IMG/VR virus record: IMGVR_UViG_3300020215_000099
Coordinates: 1-36,705 of that record
DNA length: 36,705 bases
Source: a virus
Direction: 5' to 3' (one strand)
This document shows positions 1 through 8,088 of this stretch, piece by piece. The notes under the pieces were generated by a model. That model made no database searches and had not been told where the DNA came from. It was given only the letters and a program-made list of their open reading frames with translations. The stretch's first letter is position 1. Every line of letters begins with the position of its first letter. The position numbers were made by a program, and so were the translations under genes.

Positions 1-1873
1 TGCCAAAATCTTTTACCCCCTCGACCTTGAATTTGTTTTTGAGCGCTTCATAGAGTTCAAGAGGCGTTACAATTCCAAGTTGGATGTAAAGTGGGTTTGC
101 AATCGCGGCTAAGATGCTATTTGCAACTTCGACCTGCACAAGCTTATTTGAATTCGCACTGTTTGCTTCTAGCTCGAAATCAAACATTCCTGCGAGTTCT
201 TGTGGCGACTCAATGTGTGCCCAGTAATTGTTACCGTCGTCACCTAAAACTCTGAATTGGAATCCTGGCGGAAGTTTTTGTTGGAGCATGTTGAAGAGAT
301 AGATGAGAACGCGCTTCCATCCTCTGTTCATTCTTCGGAGGAAAATGTCTAAGTTTGCGTTTGATTCGCCAAGTAGTGCACGAGTACCGGTTGCGGTACG
401 TGTTGCGCCCTGTCCGCCAACGATTCCAAGTGAAATATCAGAGATTGAGGTTAGTCTTTCGATTGACTGTTGAAGTGCTGCTTCTTCTTGGAAACCAAAT
501 GCTGTTCTGTTTCCGAGATTCGGGAAATAAACATCTGATTGCGGATTATCTAGGGGGAGTAGTGTTCCCGGTTCATACGGCAGTCGCTCTTCGTTATTTT
601 GCGAAACAGTTGGTCTATAAAAACCAAACGGCATTGAAGAAATTAGGCCGAAGTCCAATCGCATGTTTGCAATTGCATCGATTTCTTTTGTGAGTGAATA
701 TAAAAGCTCGATAATTCCAACGCCGTAGTCTTCTCCGTGTCGCTTGTGAAAATCGATCTTTACAAATGGTCTAAGACCCGTAGGCATTACTCGGTACAAG
801 TAAGTTGCACGAAGAATTTTGTTTGTTCCCTTATGCACCCACAAGATAACATCGCTTGCGATTCCAGAACCATTGACGTCTAACTTCATGTGCGCTTCTA
901 GAATTTGATAGCGTTGCAAATCTGTTTCGTGATCAATGTCGCCAGTGCCTGCAGCGTCAGACTTATCAGTCTTGATCATGTTGACGCCCTCACCAGACTT
1001 CATGTCCTCGCCGGCTTTAATAACTTCTTCGACGATGTCCTTGCGGAAGACATCCATATCGGCAAGAGTCCAAAGCTCAGAGCCCGTCATGTATCTTTGA
1101 TGAATTACTGAATCTGCTCGTTGCGGATCACCCGCTCCACCGTCAATTGCTACGTCTTCGGCTGGAACCCATTCGATAACTGGTCCGTCGAAGCAAGTCT
1201 TGGTGACTTCCTCTTCAACTTCCACAAGCTTCGGACGGCGAACTACCTGTTCCTTTCCGTCAGGCCCGTACACAAGCTCGGGGTCTCCTTGAACTTGCTT
1301 CTCAACAACATCAAGGTAGGTTGAATATTTTCTGTCCCAGCGGAGTTTTAAAATTCCACAACCGCTTGTTACCCAAGCCCAGAGCCAGGCATCGACGACT
1401 TCGTCAATTCCTTGGTACTCGTTGCACCAACTTTGTAGCGTGTAGCGCATGAGTTCTTGAATGAGCCCGGCTCGCTCTTCGTTAGCAGCCTGGCGCGCTT
1501 TTACTGTGAAAGGCGGGTCGATCCCTAAGAGGGCAGCGACGAATCGAGCGTGATATGTTTTTGCGTGAGTAAGGGCTACGGGTCTGTGAAGGGTAGAGGA
1601 CCAATCTTGAGATGTTTCATAGATCGGATCAAAAAACTCGTCGTACTCCATGAGTAAAGAGCGTTGACGCTCCAACCACTCTTTCCGCCTGTTATTAACT
1701 GCGGTCCAAGTTTCGACTACTTTGTGGCCTGCGCCCATGTCTTCAAGCTTTTTTACGAGCTTCTGGATTGAGCGTTCGCGTAGGGGGACTTCGACGTCCT
1801 CGAGTGCGTTCTTTCGGCCATTTTGAATTACGTCTTGATCGGCGCGGTAGGTGCCGAGATTGCTATCACTCAT
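1..1873 (-). CDS. Portal (head-tail connector) protein, 3' end outside the window
   Basis: A continuous open frame of 624 codons runs from an ATG at 1873 to the left edge with no stop, so the C-terminus is missing. The N-terminus begins MSDSNLGTYRADQD. Other stretches look like the portals of podovirus-type phages: a soluble mixed alpha/beta protein, a long helical segment around VLIYLFNMLQQKLPPG, and a Thr/Gly loop ATRTATGTRALLGESNAN near residue 465. Portals form the dodecameric ring at the capsid vertex through which DNA is packaged and ejected. The gene follows the large terminase by 30 bp in the same direction, which is the usual terminase-portal order. There is no Shine-Dalgarno (SD) sequence; instead a perfect TATAAT lies 6 nt before the ATG on the minus strand. 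The portal call rests on context and general character, not on a diagnostic motif. Confidence 0.8.
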   Translation of the reverse strand, partial: MSDSNLGTYRADQDVIQNGRKNALEDVEVPLRERSIQKLVKKLEDMGAGHKVVETWTAVNNRRKEWLERQRSLLMEYDEFFDPIYETSQDWSSTLHRPVALTHAKTYHARFVAALLGIDPPFTVKARQAANEERAGLIQELMRYTLQSWCNEYQGIDEVVDAWLWAWVTSGCGILKLRWDRKYSTYLDVVEKQVQGDPELVYGPDGKEQVVRRPKLVEVEEEVTKTCFDGPVIEWVPAEDVAIDGGAGDPQRADSVIHQRYMTGSELWTLADMDVFRKDIVEEVIKAGEDMKSGEGVNMIKTDKSDAAGTGDIDHETDLQRYQILEAHMKLDVNGSGIASDVILWVHKGTNKILRATYLYRVMPTGLRPFVKIDFHKRHGEDYGVGIIELLYSLTKEIDAIANMRLDFGLISSMPFGFYRPTVSQNNEERLPYEPGTLLPLDNPQSDVYFPNLGNRTAFGFQEEAALQQSIERLTSISDISLGIVGGQGATRTATGTRALLGESNANLDIFLRRMNRGWKRVLIYLFNMLQQKLPPGFQFRVLGDDGNNYWAHIESPQELAGMFDFELEANSANSNKLVQVEVANSILAAIANPLYIQLGIVTPLELYEALKNKFKVEGVKDFG

Positions 1874-1879
1874 AGGTCA

Positions 1880-1885
1880 ATTATA
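1880..1885 (-). promoter_or_regulatory. TATAAT -10-like hexamer directly before the portal ATG
   Basis: On the minus strand the sequence reads TATAAT, then TGACCT, then the portal ATG. A transcript from it would begin at or next to the ATG, that is, leaderless. I see no good -35 element 16-18 bp upstream, so this is a weak promoter candidate, or a chance AT-rich patch. Confidence 0.3.
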
Positions 1886-1903
1886 CGAGGCGTCAGGCGA
1901 ACC

Positions 1904-3376
1904 TTAGCTTGTGGCCCTTCTTCTTGATATTTCACGGTTATTCCAGGAAACAGGCCCCTTAGGTTTGATGGGTTTTTCCTTGCCTTTGATGAAACGGGGC
2001 TCTGCTGCTAGGGCGTATTTAAGGGTAGAGAGGAAGTCTTTAGATTCAATTGCGAGCTTCGGCTTAAATTCGTCAATGTTTCGATACTTAGCCCATTCGA
2101 CCGACTCGATATCCGCAATGAGTCCCTTGCAGCTTGAGTTAATTCGAAGTCTCGGTACTTTCTGACCGAATCGATCCGGCTCCTCTGGAATTGCTAGAAC
2201 TTCCTGGATTTTTGCAATCCATTGTTCGTCTTTTTTGTCATGAAACGTAGTTGCACGCGCCCTTACTCCATTGTCGTTTAGAACTTCGATGAAAGAGCGA
2301 TTCCCAATACCTCCCGACATCGGAGTGCTGCCGAGGGAGTCGCAAACTATGTCGACTACTTTGTAACCCTGGTACCAGGAGCGAAGCTCTCTTGCGAACT
2401 GTGAAGGAATAGATCTAGAGGAGATCTCTTTTATTACGTAGAGTCTGTCGTCGGGGCTAACTCCGAGGAGAATTGCTGTGTGCGCTTTTCTTGGATGGGG
2501 GTCGATTGCTATTACACAGGGCCAAGAATCCTTCCAACCTGGGTACTGCGCTACTACGTGGGTAGACCTATCAAAAAGGTGCGCGAGTGCTAAGCCTTCA
2601 AGGTCGAACCAGTCGCCGTAACGACGAATTCTAAGTTCTTTCTCTGAGTACTTACTGAAAATGTTCTTCTGAACGAACTCCCAATTGACGTTGTCCTTGT
2701 TGACGTCGGAGGCAAACTTGAAACAATCAGTGTCGGGGCTCTCGCCTCGTGACCATGGCTCCCAGATTTCCTTACGTAACCAGGGCGCCGTGATAGGGGT
2801 TCCACCTACTAGTACCTCAGGTTGCGAGTCGGCCTTACGAAGACCACGAATTAGCGATATAAATATCTTTCTAGGAGGGGGCTCGTCGAATATTACGTAA
2901 TCAGCCTCGATAGACTCGAATAACATCGGCTCTTGGTCATGAAGCATGAATAGGACCTCGGAACCATTCGGCCAAGAGATGCGGCTGACGTAGGGTTTTC
3001 CTCGTTTATCCAGATTTTCAGGCTTTAGAATTGACCACTTTCCGATTTCACCAAGCCACACGTCAGTTATCTTCGAGGGGCTGTCTAGAACGACTATGAT
3101 TCTGCAGGGCGATTTCGTGAATGCCTTCCGAATTGGGTTAAACCCGTCGAGCTTCCAAATTGTTTCGTTAGCGAGTAGTGCTGTCTTGCCTGAACCGTTA
3201 CCAGCAAAGACCCAGCGGAAGGGTTTTACGGATTCATGAACAGCCTTCTGTCCATCGTTAGGAGTGTAGGGGGGCCGCTTTTCTTTTTCGCGTCTCTTGT
3301 ACTCCTGAATCAGGTCATAGAGGCGCTCCTTCTCTTTACGAGAAAGTAATGTCAGGTCAATGTCAGAAAAATCCAA
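1904..3376 (-). CDS. terL: Terminase large subunit (packaging ATPase and nuclease)
   Basis: A 490-residue protein, a normal length for a large terminase. The ATPase domain has a Walker A motif AGNGSGKT at residues 58-65 and a Walker B motif VIFDEP around residues 161-166 (Asp164-Glu165). The C-terminal RNase H-fold nuclease domain begins near residue 280 with AIDPHPRKAHTAILLG, and a second acidic strand reads VVDIVCDSLGS. The protein binds the portal, pumps DNA into the prohead with ATP and cuts concatemers. Its ATG follows directly on the stop of the upstream 131-residue gene (3377-3772), the probable small subunit, and the portal lies downstream. The assignment is firm. The packaging strategy (cos, pac or terminal repeats) cannot be read from it here. 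Confidence 0.97.
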   Translation of the reverse strand: MDFSDIDLTLLSRKEKERLYDLIQEYKRREKEKRPPYTPNDGQKAVHESVKPFRWVFAGNGSGKTALLANETIWKLDGFNPIRKAFTKSPCRIIVVLDSPSKITDVWLGEIGKWSILKPENLDKRGKPYVSRISWPNGSEVLFMLHDQEPMLFESIEADYVIFDEPPPRKIFISLIRGLRKADSQPEVLVGGTPITAPWLRKEIWEPWSRGESPDTDCFKFASDVNKDNVNWEFVQKNIFSKYSEKELRIRRYGDWFDLEGLALAHLFDRSTHVVAQYPGWKDSWPCVIAIDPHPRKAHTAILLGVSPDDRLYVIKEISSRSIPSQFARELRSWYQGYKVVDIVCDSLGSTPMSGGIGNRSFIEVLNDNGVRARATTFHDKKDEQWIAKIQEVLAIPEEPDRFGQKVPRLRINSSCKGLIADIESVEWAKYRNIDEFKPKLAIESKDFLSTLKYALAAEPRFIKGKEKPIKPKGPVSWNNREISRRRATS

Positions 3377-3772
3377 TTAATGTTCCTGTTTGGAAGCTTT
3401 GGCTTTTGCCTTTTTGAGGTTTTCGATCTCGGTATTTAGGAGGGCGTCGAACTGCTGCTCTGGAATATTCTCAAGTTGATGCGTATGAGTGACTGATTCA
3501 CGAGCCTTACCCTCTGTTCGGTCCAGAATATCTTTGATCGCAGTGAGCGCGGTCTTCGCGTCAGCTGTAATCAACATTGTTCCTAAGCGAGCAGCGGCGA
3601 GCGACTTAACTGCTTCAAGAATTTCGGCTGGCGGGGCTTTCTTGCGAACGAGTTCCCGTAGAACGGGTAGGGTCGTTTCCCTAAATTCTTCGAATTCTCT
3701 TAAGTCGTCTACCAAGGCGGCGTGTTTTGAGTCGGCCAGATCCGGTCGGACTGGTCGTTTGAGTTTGGACAT
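3377..3772 (-). CDS. terS: Probable terminase small subunit
   Basis: A 131-residue, mostly helical, charged protein ending in a Lys-rich tail (KKAKAKASKQEH). Small terminase subunits are oligomeric DNA-recognition proteins with a helical N-terminus. I see no clear helix-turn-helix, so the call rests mainly on size, charge and position directly upstream of the large subunit with no spacer. The start is supported by a strong SD (AAGGAGG) 6 nt before the ATG. This is the first gene of the leftward late operon; upstream lies a 650-bp gene-free region that probably carries its promoter. Another small DNA-packaging or scaffolding protein is possible. Confidence 0.72.
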   Translation of the reverse strand: MSKLKRPVRPDLADSKHAALVDDLREFEEFRETTLPVLRELVRKKAPPAEILEAVKSLAAARLGTMLITADAKTALTAIKDILDRTEGKARESVTHTHQLENIPEQQFDALLNTEIENLKKAKAKASKQEH

Positions 3773-3841
3773 CCATGTCCTCCTTCACTGATTTTAACAT
3801 TAGGCGTTATAACTGTGTTTTGGGCGTCAGATCGAATATAA

Positions 3842-3866
3842 GAGGGGGAAAAAATTTGACCCCCCT
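3842..3866. terminator. G-run/C-run stem-loop
   Basis: AGGGGG pairs with CCCCCT across a loop of roughly a dozen A/T-rich bases. This gives a short but GC-pure stem just upstream of the small terminase gene. There is no long T tract after it on the plus strand. It could be a weak terminator or a regulatory structure in the leader of the terminase mRNA. Confidence 0.3.
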
Positions 3867-4140
3867 TAGCAGGTTTTAGTATTTAAATTCGTTTTGGCCG
3901 AAAAACTTGCGCAAAGGTACCCCTAAACTGCGGCGACCGACGGCGTGGCCGGTACGCGCCCCCTAAAAAATCGGAGCCCTACCCCCGTATATCCAAAAGA
4001 TTACAACTACTTAGCAACGAGCAGCGAGTTGCCGTGTCTACTCAACTATATGAGGTATGACTCATCTCTAATATATGGGGTTTGGTGCCCTGTTGGGGGG
4101 TGCTTTGGGGTAGCTGAAACGTATAAGGTATTAGAATCAC

Positions 4141-4179
4141 TAGGTTTCAATAGTATGTAAGATACTATTTAAACACCTA
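4141..4179. repeat. Long imperfect dyad with perfect AATAGTAT/ATACTATT core
   Basis: AATAGTAT (4149-4156), GTAAG, ATACTATT (4162-4169) is a perfect 8-bp inverted repeat. It extends outward through GTTT/AAAC with one mismatch, and through TAGG/CCTA with a bulged A, to give about 15 pairs. The half-site AATAGTA recurs in the dyad at 19407-19425 that overlaps a consensus promoter. It may be an operator for a phage regulator, or a structural hairpin linked to the nearby repeat cluster. Confidence 0.55.
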
Positions 4180-4420
4180 TCAATTACTATTTTGGGGTTT
4201 TAGGGGTAACTAAACCTTTTCGCTTCTTGCAGTATTTAATTCGACTTAATGACGTAAAACGCTTTAAAATTATTTTCAGGTCTAAAGTGCCGATTTACTT
4301 ATCAAATCTCATTACGACGCATTTATGCGACTTAAGTCATTCTGCAAAGCGTCGAAGAGTATACTGAGTGTAAGGCGAAAAAAGCGCCAAATCTCAATGT
4401 GGTACGTAAGCGGAGGATTT

Positions 4421-4591
4421 ATGAGTTTGTATCAAATTTCTGTTGTCATTGGAAAACGGCGTATTGTTGTTTTCATCCAAGCAAAGAGCCTCGCTCAAGC
4501 GATGGCTTTCGCAAAGTTCGTCTATGCAAATTGCGAGAGTCGTTCAGTGAGGAAGGTTCAATCACCTCTTGCCCGCACCCTCTGGGCCTGA
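4421..4591 (+). CDS. Small hypothetical protein (56 aa)
   Basis: I do not recognise the family. The start at 4421 is fixed by a clear SD, GGAGG, a few bases upstream; the longer open frame from 4325 has no ribosome site. The protein is small and basic with a beta-like N-terminus (MSLYQISVVIGKRRIVVFI) followed by an Ala-rich helix and a basic tail. It stands with the next gene as an isolated plus-strand pair facing the helicase gene, near the origin candidate. That position would suit an early regulatory or replication-accessory protein, which is inference only. Confidence 0.55.
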   Translation: MSLYQISVVIGKRRIVVFIQAKSLAQAMAFAKFVYANCESRSVRKVQSPLARTLWA

Positions 4592-4658
4592 CCTCGATCT
4601 AACATTCACGTGACATATTTGTTTTATTAACGCTGTACGTTATTGGATAGGAGTATTT

Positions 4659-4931
4659 ATGTCTACCAAAAAGGACACTGTGATCTTAGTTACGTTTGGA
4701 CGTTTCTCGAAATGCACTTTCATGTTGGCTTCCGATTACCAAGCTTGGCTTCAAACGATTGATCCGAAGGAGCGCGGTTGTGTTATGGTCGTACAAACCG
4801 ATATAGACCCCGCTGACGTGGACTTCATTGAACGAAGCCAGGCGATCATTACCCGCTGTGAGAACGAGGCTGAGGAGGCCGCACAGCGCATTGCAGACCG
4901 TTTAAAAAGCCGCAAGCAACGCGTTGCTTAG
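4659..4931 (+). CDS. Small hypothetical protein (90 aa), acidic helix with basic tail
   Basis: No family recognised. The start is supported by TAGGAG 6-7 nt upstream of the ATG. The N-terminal half looks like a small alpha/beta domain (VILVTFGRFSKCTFMLASDY); the C-terminal half is one long amphipathic helix rich in Glu/Ala (ENEAEEAAQRIADRLKSRKQ) that could be a coiled coil. The gene ends 240 bp before the converging helicase gene, next to the iteron-like repeats. A 13-bp palindrome centred at 4955 follows its stop and may act in termination. Confidence 0.6.
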   Translation: MSTKKDTVILVTFGRFSKCTFMLASDYQAWLQTIDPKERGCVMVVQTDIDPADVDFIERSQAIITRCENEAEEAAQRIADRLKSRKQRVA

Positions 4932-5001
4932 TCGCGTGCAACATTGACCGAGTCGGACTCGTCCGCATGGTCCGTGTTGTAAGCGATTGTCCTACATCAA
5001 T

Positions 5002-5177
5002 GTGGCTAACCTACTTAAGTTTCTACGAGGTTAGCCACTAGGTTAGCCACTTATTCCTTAGTGATATTAGCTATCTGCCTAACCTACCTAACCTACCTAA
5101 CCTAAATCATCATTTCTACAAACGGTGAGTGCAGCACTATAGTAAAGTCACTTTCGGGTAGCCACGTTAGCCACTTA
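5002..5177. repeat. Iteron-like cluster of TAGGTTAGCCACTTA elements, candidate replication origin
   Basis: Copies of (A)GGTTAGCCAC(TTA) occur at 5028-5038, 5039-5053 and 5166-5177, with a truncated TAGCCAC at 5159-5165 and an inverted copy GTGGCTAACCTA at 5002-5013. Between them lies a perfect 9-bp tandem repeat whose complement TAGGTTAGG shares the iteron core, and an AAAGTCACTTT palindrome near 5145. The last iteron overlaps the stop codon of the primase-helicase gene. Clustered iterons beside a replication initiator or helicase gene are typical of theta-type origins, so an origin is the leading reading. A binding site for a regulator is the alternative. Confidence 0.6.
5078..5104. repeat. 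Three perfect tandem copies of a 9-bp unit CCTAACCTA
   Basis: The unit occupies 5078-5086, 5087-5095 and 5096-5104 without a mismatch, then changes to AATC. The strand bias (no G on the plus strand) and direct repetition resemble the repeat arrays of phage and plasmid origins. Confidence 0.85.
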
Positions 5178-7277
5178 CACCACTGAAGGTGTCTTCATCT
5201 TATTGGAACCTTTAGGGTTTTTTACTAAATACACGTAGTGCCTAACCCGCCCAACCTGGGCACGTGCCTTCTTGATGCCATGGCGTTTGAGGGCCGCCCC
5301 TAGCCGTGTAAGGACCGCCATTGAGGGCTCATGTATACCCATTAGGGCGCAGATTTCAATGCCAGTCATCTCGTCAGGGCCAGACTCAAGCGTATCTACA
5401 AATGAGGCCACAACGTCTTTGATTTCAAACTTACTGTTTCGATCGTTGAGTTCTGCGAGCTCCTCAGTTGTGAGCCACCATTGCTCACCGGCTTCAAAGA
5501 GTGCCTTGGCTTGTGCGAATACCTGTTGGATATCGACGTTATGATTATGATCGATCGCATTTAGCGGAATAATTAAATAGCGCCTATTACCAGTTTGATC
5601 GACCAAGAACTCTTCAGCATTCACTGAAGCTGCAAATGAGCAAACGCTACGGCCTTCACGTGTATAACGAGCAAACGCAGGGCGAACGTTAACAAAGTCA
5701 CGAGTTAGGTAATCTTTGAGGGCGCCCGTTTCACGCTTACCTGTTGTGTAATCAAGCTCTGGAATATGCCAAATGAGGTGCGAGAGGTGACGAAGTTCGT
5801 GGTCCTTATTTGATGGATCAATTGCACCCTCACCAAAAGCTTTTTCGTAAAGGGCAAGCTTTGTAAACCAGCGCGACTTACCGATACCTTGAGCGCCTAC
5901 AAATGTTAGGACCAAATTCTGAGAGCCTGGACGATACACTTTCGCAATGATCCCAATTAACCACTTACGCAGATATGTCGAGTAGTCCTCGTCACCGTCC
6001 ACAATTAGAGTTTTATAGAGGGCGCCTATGTGATCCTGTTTGTCCCACACATGACTTTCAATTATTTGTTTGATAGGGTGATAGCGCTTTTTGAATGCGA
6101 TGTTTTCAAGCATTGCTGCAATGAAGTCCTTACCGTGCTGTAGCCCGTGGCGTTTAACTTGTTTCCATACCTCAGTGAGATCAATGTCAGTTATCTTTTC
6201 GCCCTCAGAGTAAACCTGCATATCCATTTCATTGTAAGCAAGGTCGTAGCCCATCTTTGAAATCAAATGCTCTAAATTATCTGGATGATTGCGATCAAGT
6301 TTCTCGCCGTCTTTGGTTGGAATCATTACGGGCCAGTCAGTAATAAGTCCCACGTTGCGAGGTCCGTACTTCGGCTCACGATTGGAATATACATCTTCGA
6401 TCTGTTGCAAGTCCGTCTCATCCAAGTGACCAGTTGCGAGTTGCAATTTACTAGTTGCTTCCTCCTCTGTATATCCCTGCTCTTTAAAATCCATACAAGC
6501 TTTGAAGAAACGACCGTGCCATTCACCTGGAGGTGCACCCTCAGCTAAGAAGTCTTTTGTTGCCTTCGACAACTTGCCCTTCTTAGTAACGTTTGAGGGC
6601 GCGTTCGTTACTTGAGTCTTCTCTAAGTAACGTCGTTCACCAAACAGAGCGCCCGATTCATTAACAGACACAATTTCTTTACACGGAAAAAAGAAGCGCG
6701 CCGAATCCTTGCATGCCTTATCAATGAAGGGCCACTTAGCAAATGCTGCAAACCAATACTCTTTAAATTCAGAGTCGCTCGTTGCGTGTTGTTCAAGAAA
6801 TAGGATCACTCGAAACCTGTCACACACAACGCCGTTCTTATTTAGTTGATGACTCTTCGATGTACCAATTACGTGCTTATAATTAGCAAATATTTTGAGC
6901 GCCTCATTGAGCGTGCAGCCTTCATCGATATCAAGAACCAATAGTCCAATTGATTCGAGATTTTTGTTTGCTCTAACTCCATCTTTGAATAAGCCAGGTG
7001 CCCAAGGATGTTTGAGCAAAAGATCTGGTGTGAGTTGTTCGCGAGTAACTACGTTACGAGTTGCTGACGCGTCAGCGCCCTCAGGGAAAAGACTGATTTC
7101 GTACATTGATTTGCTCCGAGCGTCCCAGAACGGAACGCGAGAAAGGTGAGGGCCGAAAGGTAGCCCGTTCTTTAATTCTAGCACGATGCGTTCCACACAT
7201 TCAAACAGGCGAAATTGCTTTGAAATCTCATTGGCATACGTTTTGCTATTGCAAGTTTGACGCCGCACGTAAAACAT
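5175..7277 (-). CDS. Primase-helicase: AEP-like N-terminus plus VapE-type superfamily 3 ATPase
   Basis: A 700-residue protein with two regions. The N-terminal third resembles archaeo-eukaryotic-type primase domains: an acidic strand LVLDIDEG near residue 112, a Ser/His segment IGTSKSHQL, and the basic strand CDRFRVILFLEQ. The C-terminal half is a VapE (virulence-associated E) ATPase with Walker A FVGAQGIGKSRW near residue 460, Walker B HIPELD, and a sensor segment ending DQTGNRRYLII. Such proteins prime and unwind DNA at phage and plasmid origins. Its stop overlaps an iteron of the putative origin. The chosen ATG has no SD, so translation may be leaderless or begin at a downstream ATG. The helicase assignment is firm; the primase assignment is by motif resemblance. 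Confidence 0.88.
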   Translation of the reverse strand: MFYVRRQTCNSKTYANEISKQFRLFECVERIVLELKNGLPFGPHLSRVPFWDARSKSMYEISLFPEGADASATRNVVTREQLTPDLLLKHPWAPGLFKDGVRANKNLESIGLLVLDIDEGCTLNEALKIFANYKHVIGTSKSHQLNKNGVVCDRFRVILFLEQHATSDSEFKEYWFAAFAKWPFIDKACKDSARFFFPCKEIVSVNESGALFGERRYLEKTQVTNAPSNVTKKGKLSKATKDFLAEGAPPGEWHGRFFKACMDFKEQGYTEEEATSKLQLATGHLDETDLQQIEDVYSNREPKYGPRNVGLITDWPVMIPTKDGEKLDRNHPDNLEHLISKMGYDLAYNEMDMQVYSEGEKITDIDLTEVWKQVKRHGLQHGKDFIAAMLENIAFKKRYHPIKQIIESHVWDKQDHIGALYKTLIVDGDEDYSTYLRKWLIGIIAKVYRPGSQNLVLTFVGAQGIGKSRWFTKLALYEKAFGEGAIDPSNKDHELRHLSHLIWHIPELDYTTGKRETGALKDYLTRDFVNVRPAFARYTREGRSVCSFAASVNAEEFLVDQTGNRRYLIIPLNAIDHNHNVDIQQVFAQAKALFEAGEQWWLTTEELAELNDRNSKFEIKDVVASFVDTLESGPDEMTGIEICALMGIHEPSMAVLTRLGAALKRHGIKKARAQVGRVRHYVYLVKNPKGSNKMKTPSVV

Positions 7278-7359
7278 GAGATATTGGATTTATGACGAGG
7301 TGCACAAACAAAGCACTTCACCTTAGGTAGCAAAAGCAAATCTCATCCTGGGGGACGCG

Positions 7360-7557
7360 ATCAAAAAACTGAATACGGAATGCACAGTTAACGGCTGTGA
7401 GGGCACCGTTTTGCCTCGAGCCGAAGTCTGTCGCCTTCATTATTTGAAAGGGGTTTTAAGTGAGCAACGACGTTTATTACGGGACTGTGAAGATAACGAG
7501 GCTTCCAACGATGAAGCAGAGGGCGCCGATGACGACGCCACGAATGAGGATTTCTGA
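7360..7557 (+). CDS. Small zinc-binding protein lacking a standard start codon
   Basis: The frame is open from the stop at 7324 to the stop at 7555-7557. It encodes a recognisable small zinc-knuckle pattern, TECTVNGCEGTVLPRAEVC followed by RLHY, and a very acidic tail (NDEAEGADDDATNEDF). C-x4-C-x10-C-x2-H is a common phage zinc motif. No ATG, GTG or TTG lies upstream of the motif. A purine-rich SD (GGGGGA, 7350-7355) sits 4 nt before an ATC at 7360, which I use as the provisional start; CTG at 7348 is another choice. If only canonical starts work, the gene is broken or starts after the motif at a TTG (7411). It overlaps the next gene by about 98 nt in another frame. Confidence 0.45.
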   Translation: MKKLNTECTVNGCEGTVLPRAEVCRLHYLKGVLSEQRRLLRDCEDNEASNDEAEGADDDATNEDF

Positions 7558-7816
7558 GGAGCTCGGTGACGCCGCTGTAACAATGTACGAGAGAACAGTT
7601 GTTCATCTCGCAACAACTCTCGCAGCAGTGCCAAAGAAAAATTTCGCGCCCCACTGCGACTGCAAAGCAAACAACATTCGATCAGGCGTTGTCCTTAAAG
7701 ACATGAAGCATAGAGAAGACGAAGACCATGCTTGGGAAATGCTCCCAACGGAATTGAATCAAAAAGGTCACTGCATGTTCTGTAACTACGTTCCCTTTTA
7801 CAAGGAGATTGCGTAA
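7460..7816 (+). CDS. Hypothetical protein (118 aa) with His/Cys cluster
   Basis: No family recognised. The GTG at 7460 has a good SD (AAAGGGG) 6 nt upstream. The alternative ATG at 7544 would avoid most of the overlap with the zinc-protein frame, and the first 28 residues may be an artefact of that overlap. The middle is helical (ISEELGDAAVTMYERTVVHL). The second half has Cys/His groups (HCDCKANN, then GHCMFCNY) that could bind a metal. It leads the rightward operon and overlaps the following lipoprotein gene by one base (stop-start ATAATG arrangement). Confidence 0.6.
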   Translation: MSNDVYYGTVKITRLPTMKQRAPMTTPRMRISEELGDAAVTMYERTVVHLATTLAAVPKKNFAPHCDCKANNIRSGVVLKDMKHREDEDHAWEMLPTELNQKGHCMFCNYVPFYKEIA

Positions 7817-8088
7817 TGAAACCGCTACTAATTAGCGTCCTGTTGTTACTTGTTATGTGTCTAATCGGTTGCGCAGGCCAGCCAGCAAACAACATGTTCA
7901 CCTATCACGAAGCGCCTGAGTGCAACACGATCACAAAAGTCGTGAAGAAGAAGTGCGACGACTCAAACAAAGGCGCATTTGGAACAAAGTGCAAATTTGA
8001 AACAGACAACGGCGGCGTATCTGAATTCATCAATGAGGATGAGATTGAAGAAGGTGACGAAGTTTGTGTCTATGTGGAGTCTAATTAA
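7816..8088 (+). CDS. Small predicted lipoprotein (90 aa)
   Basis: A signal sequence with a hydrophobic core (LLISVLLLLVMCLIG) ends in a lipobox LIGC, with the acylated Cys at residue 19. The mature part is short, with three further Cys and an acidic C-terminus (INEDEIEEGDEVCVYVE). It is the first of three overlapping genes that end with the M15 endolysin. Possible roles are an outer-membrane spanin partner or a surface-exclusion lipoprotein; neither can be shown. The start overlaps the preceding stop by one base. Confidence 0.75.
   Translation: MKPLLISVLLLLVMCLIGCAGQPANNMFTYHEAPECNTITKVVKKKCDDSNKGAFGTKCKFETDNGGVSEFINEDEIEEGDEVCVYVESN

Larger units (their letters stand above)
3773..4420. other. 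Gene-poor region between the late operon and small plus-strand genes
   Basis: About 650 bp without a convincing gene. It holds runs of G and C (GGGGG at 3844, CCCCCC at 3860, GGGGGG near 4096), several CCCCTAAA-like motifs (about 3919, 3957, inverted near 4198), a small inverted repeat GCAAC-N9-GTTGC near 4016, and a long dyad at 4141-4179. Promoters for the leftward terminase operon probably lie here, but no consensus -35/-10 pair is obvious. A plus-strand ORF at 3945-4160 was judged unconvincing. Confidence 0.6.

Noticed and set aside
3945-4160. Plus-strand ORF of 71 codons in the gene-free region
   Set aside because: GTG start without an SD, Pro/Cys/Gly-heavy composition and overlap with the dyad; reads as non-coding.
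4192-4216. Terminator GGTTTTAG-CTAAACC followed by TTTT
   Set aside because: Imperfect AT-rich stem with only four Ts and no plus-strand gene immediately upstream to terminate.
5078-5104. Telomere-like or CRISPR-like array
   Set aside because: Three 9-bp units without spacers and only 27 bp in total; best read as part of the iteron cluster.
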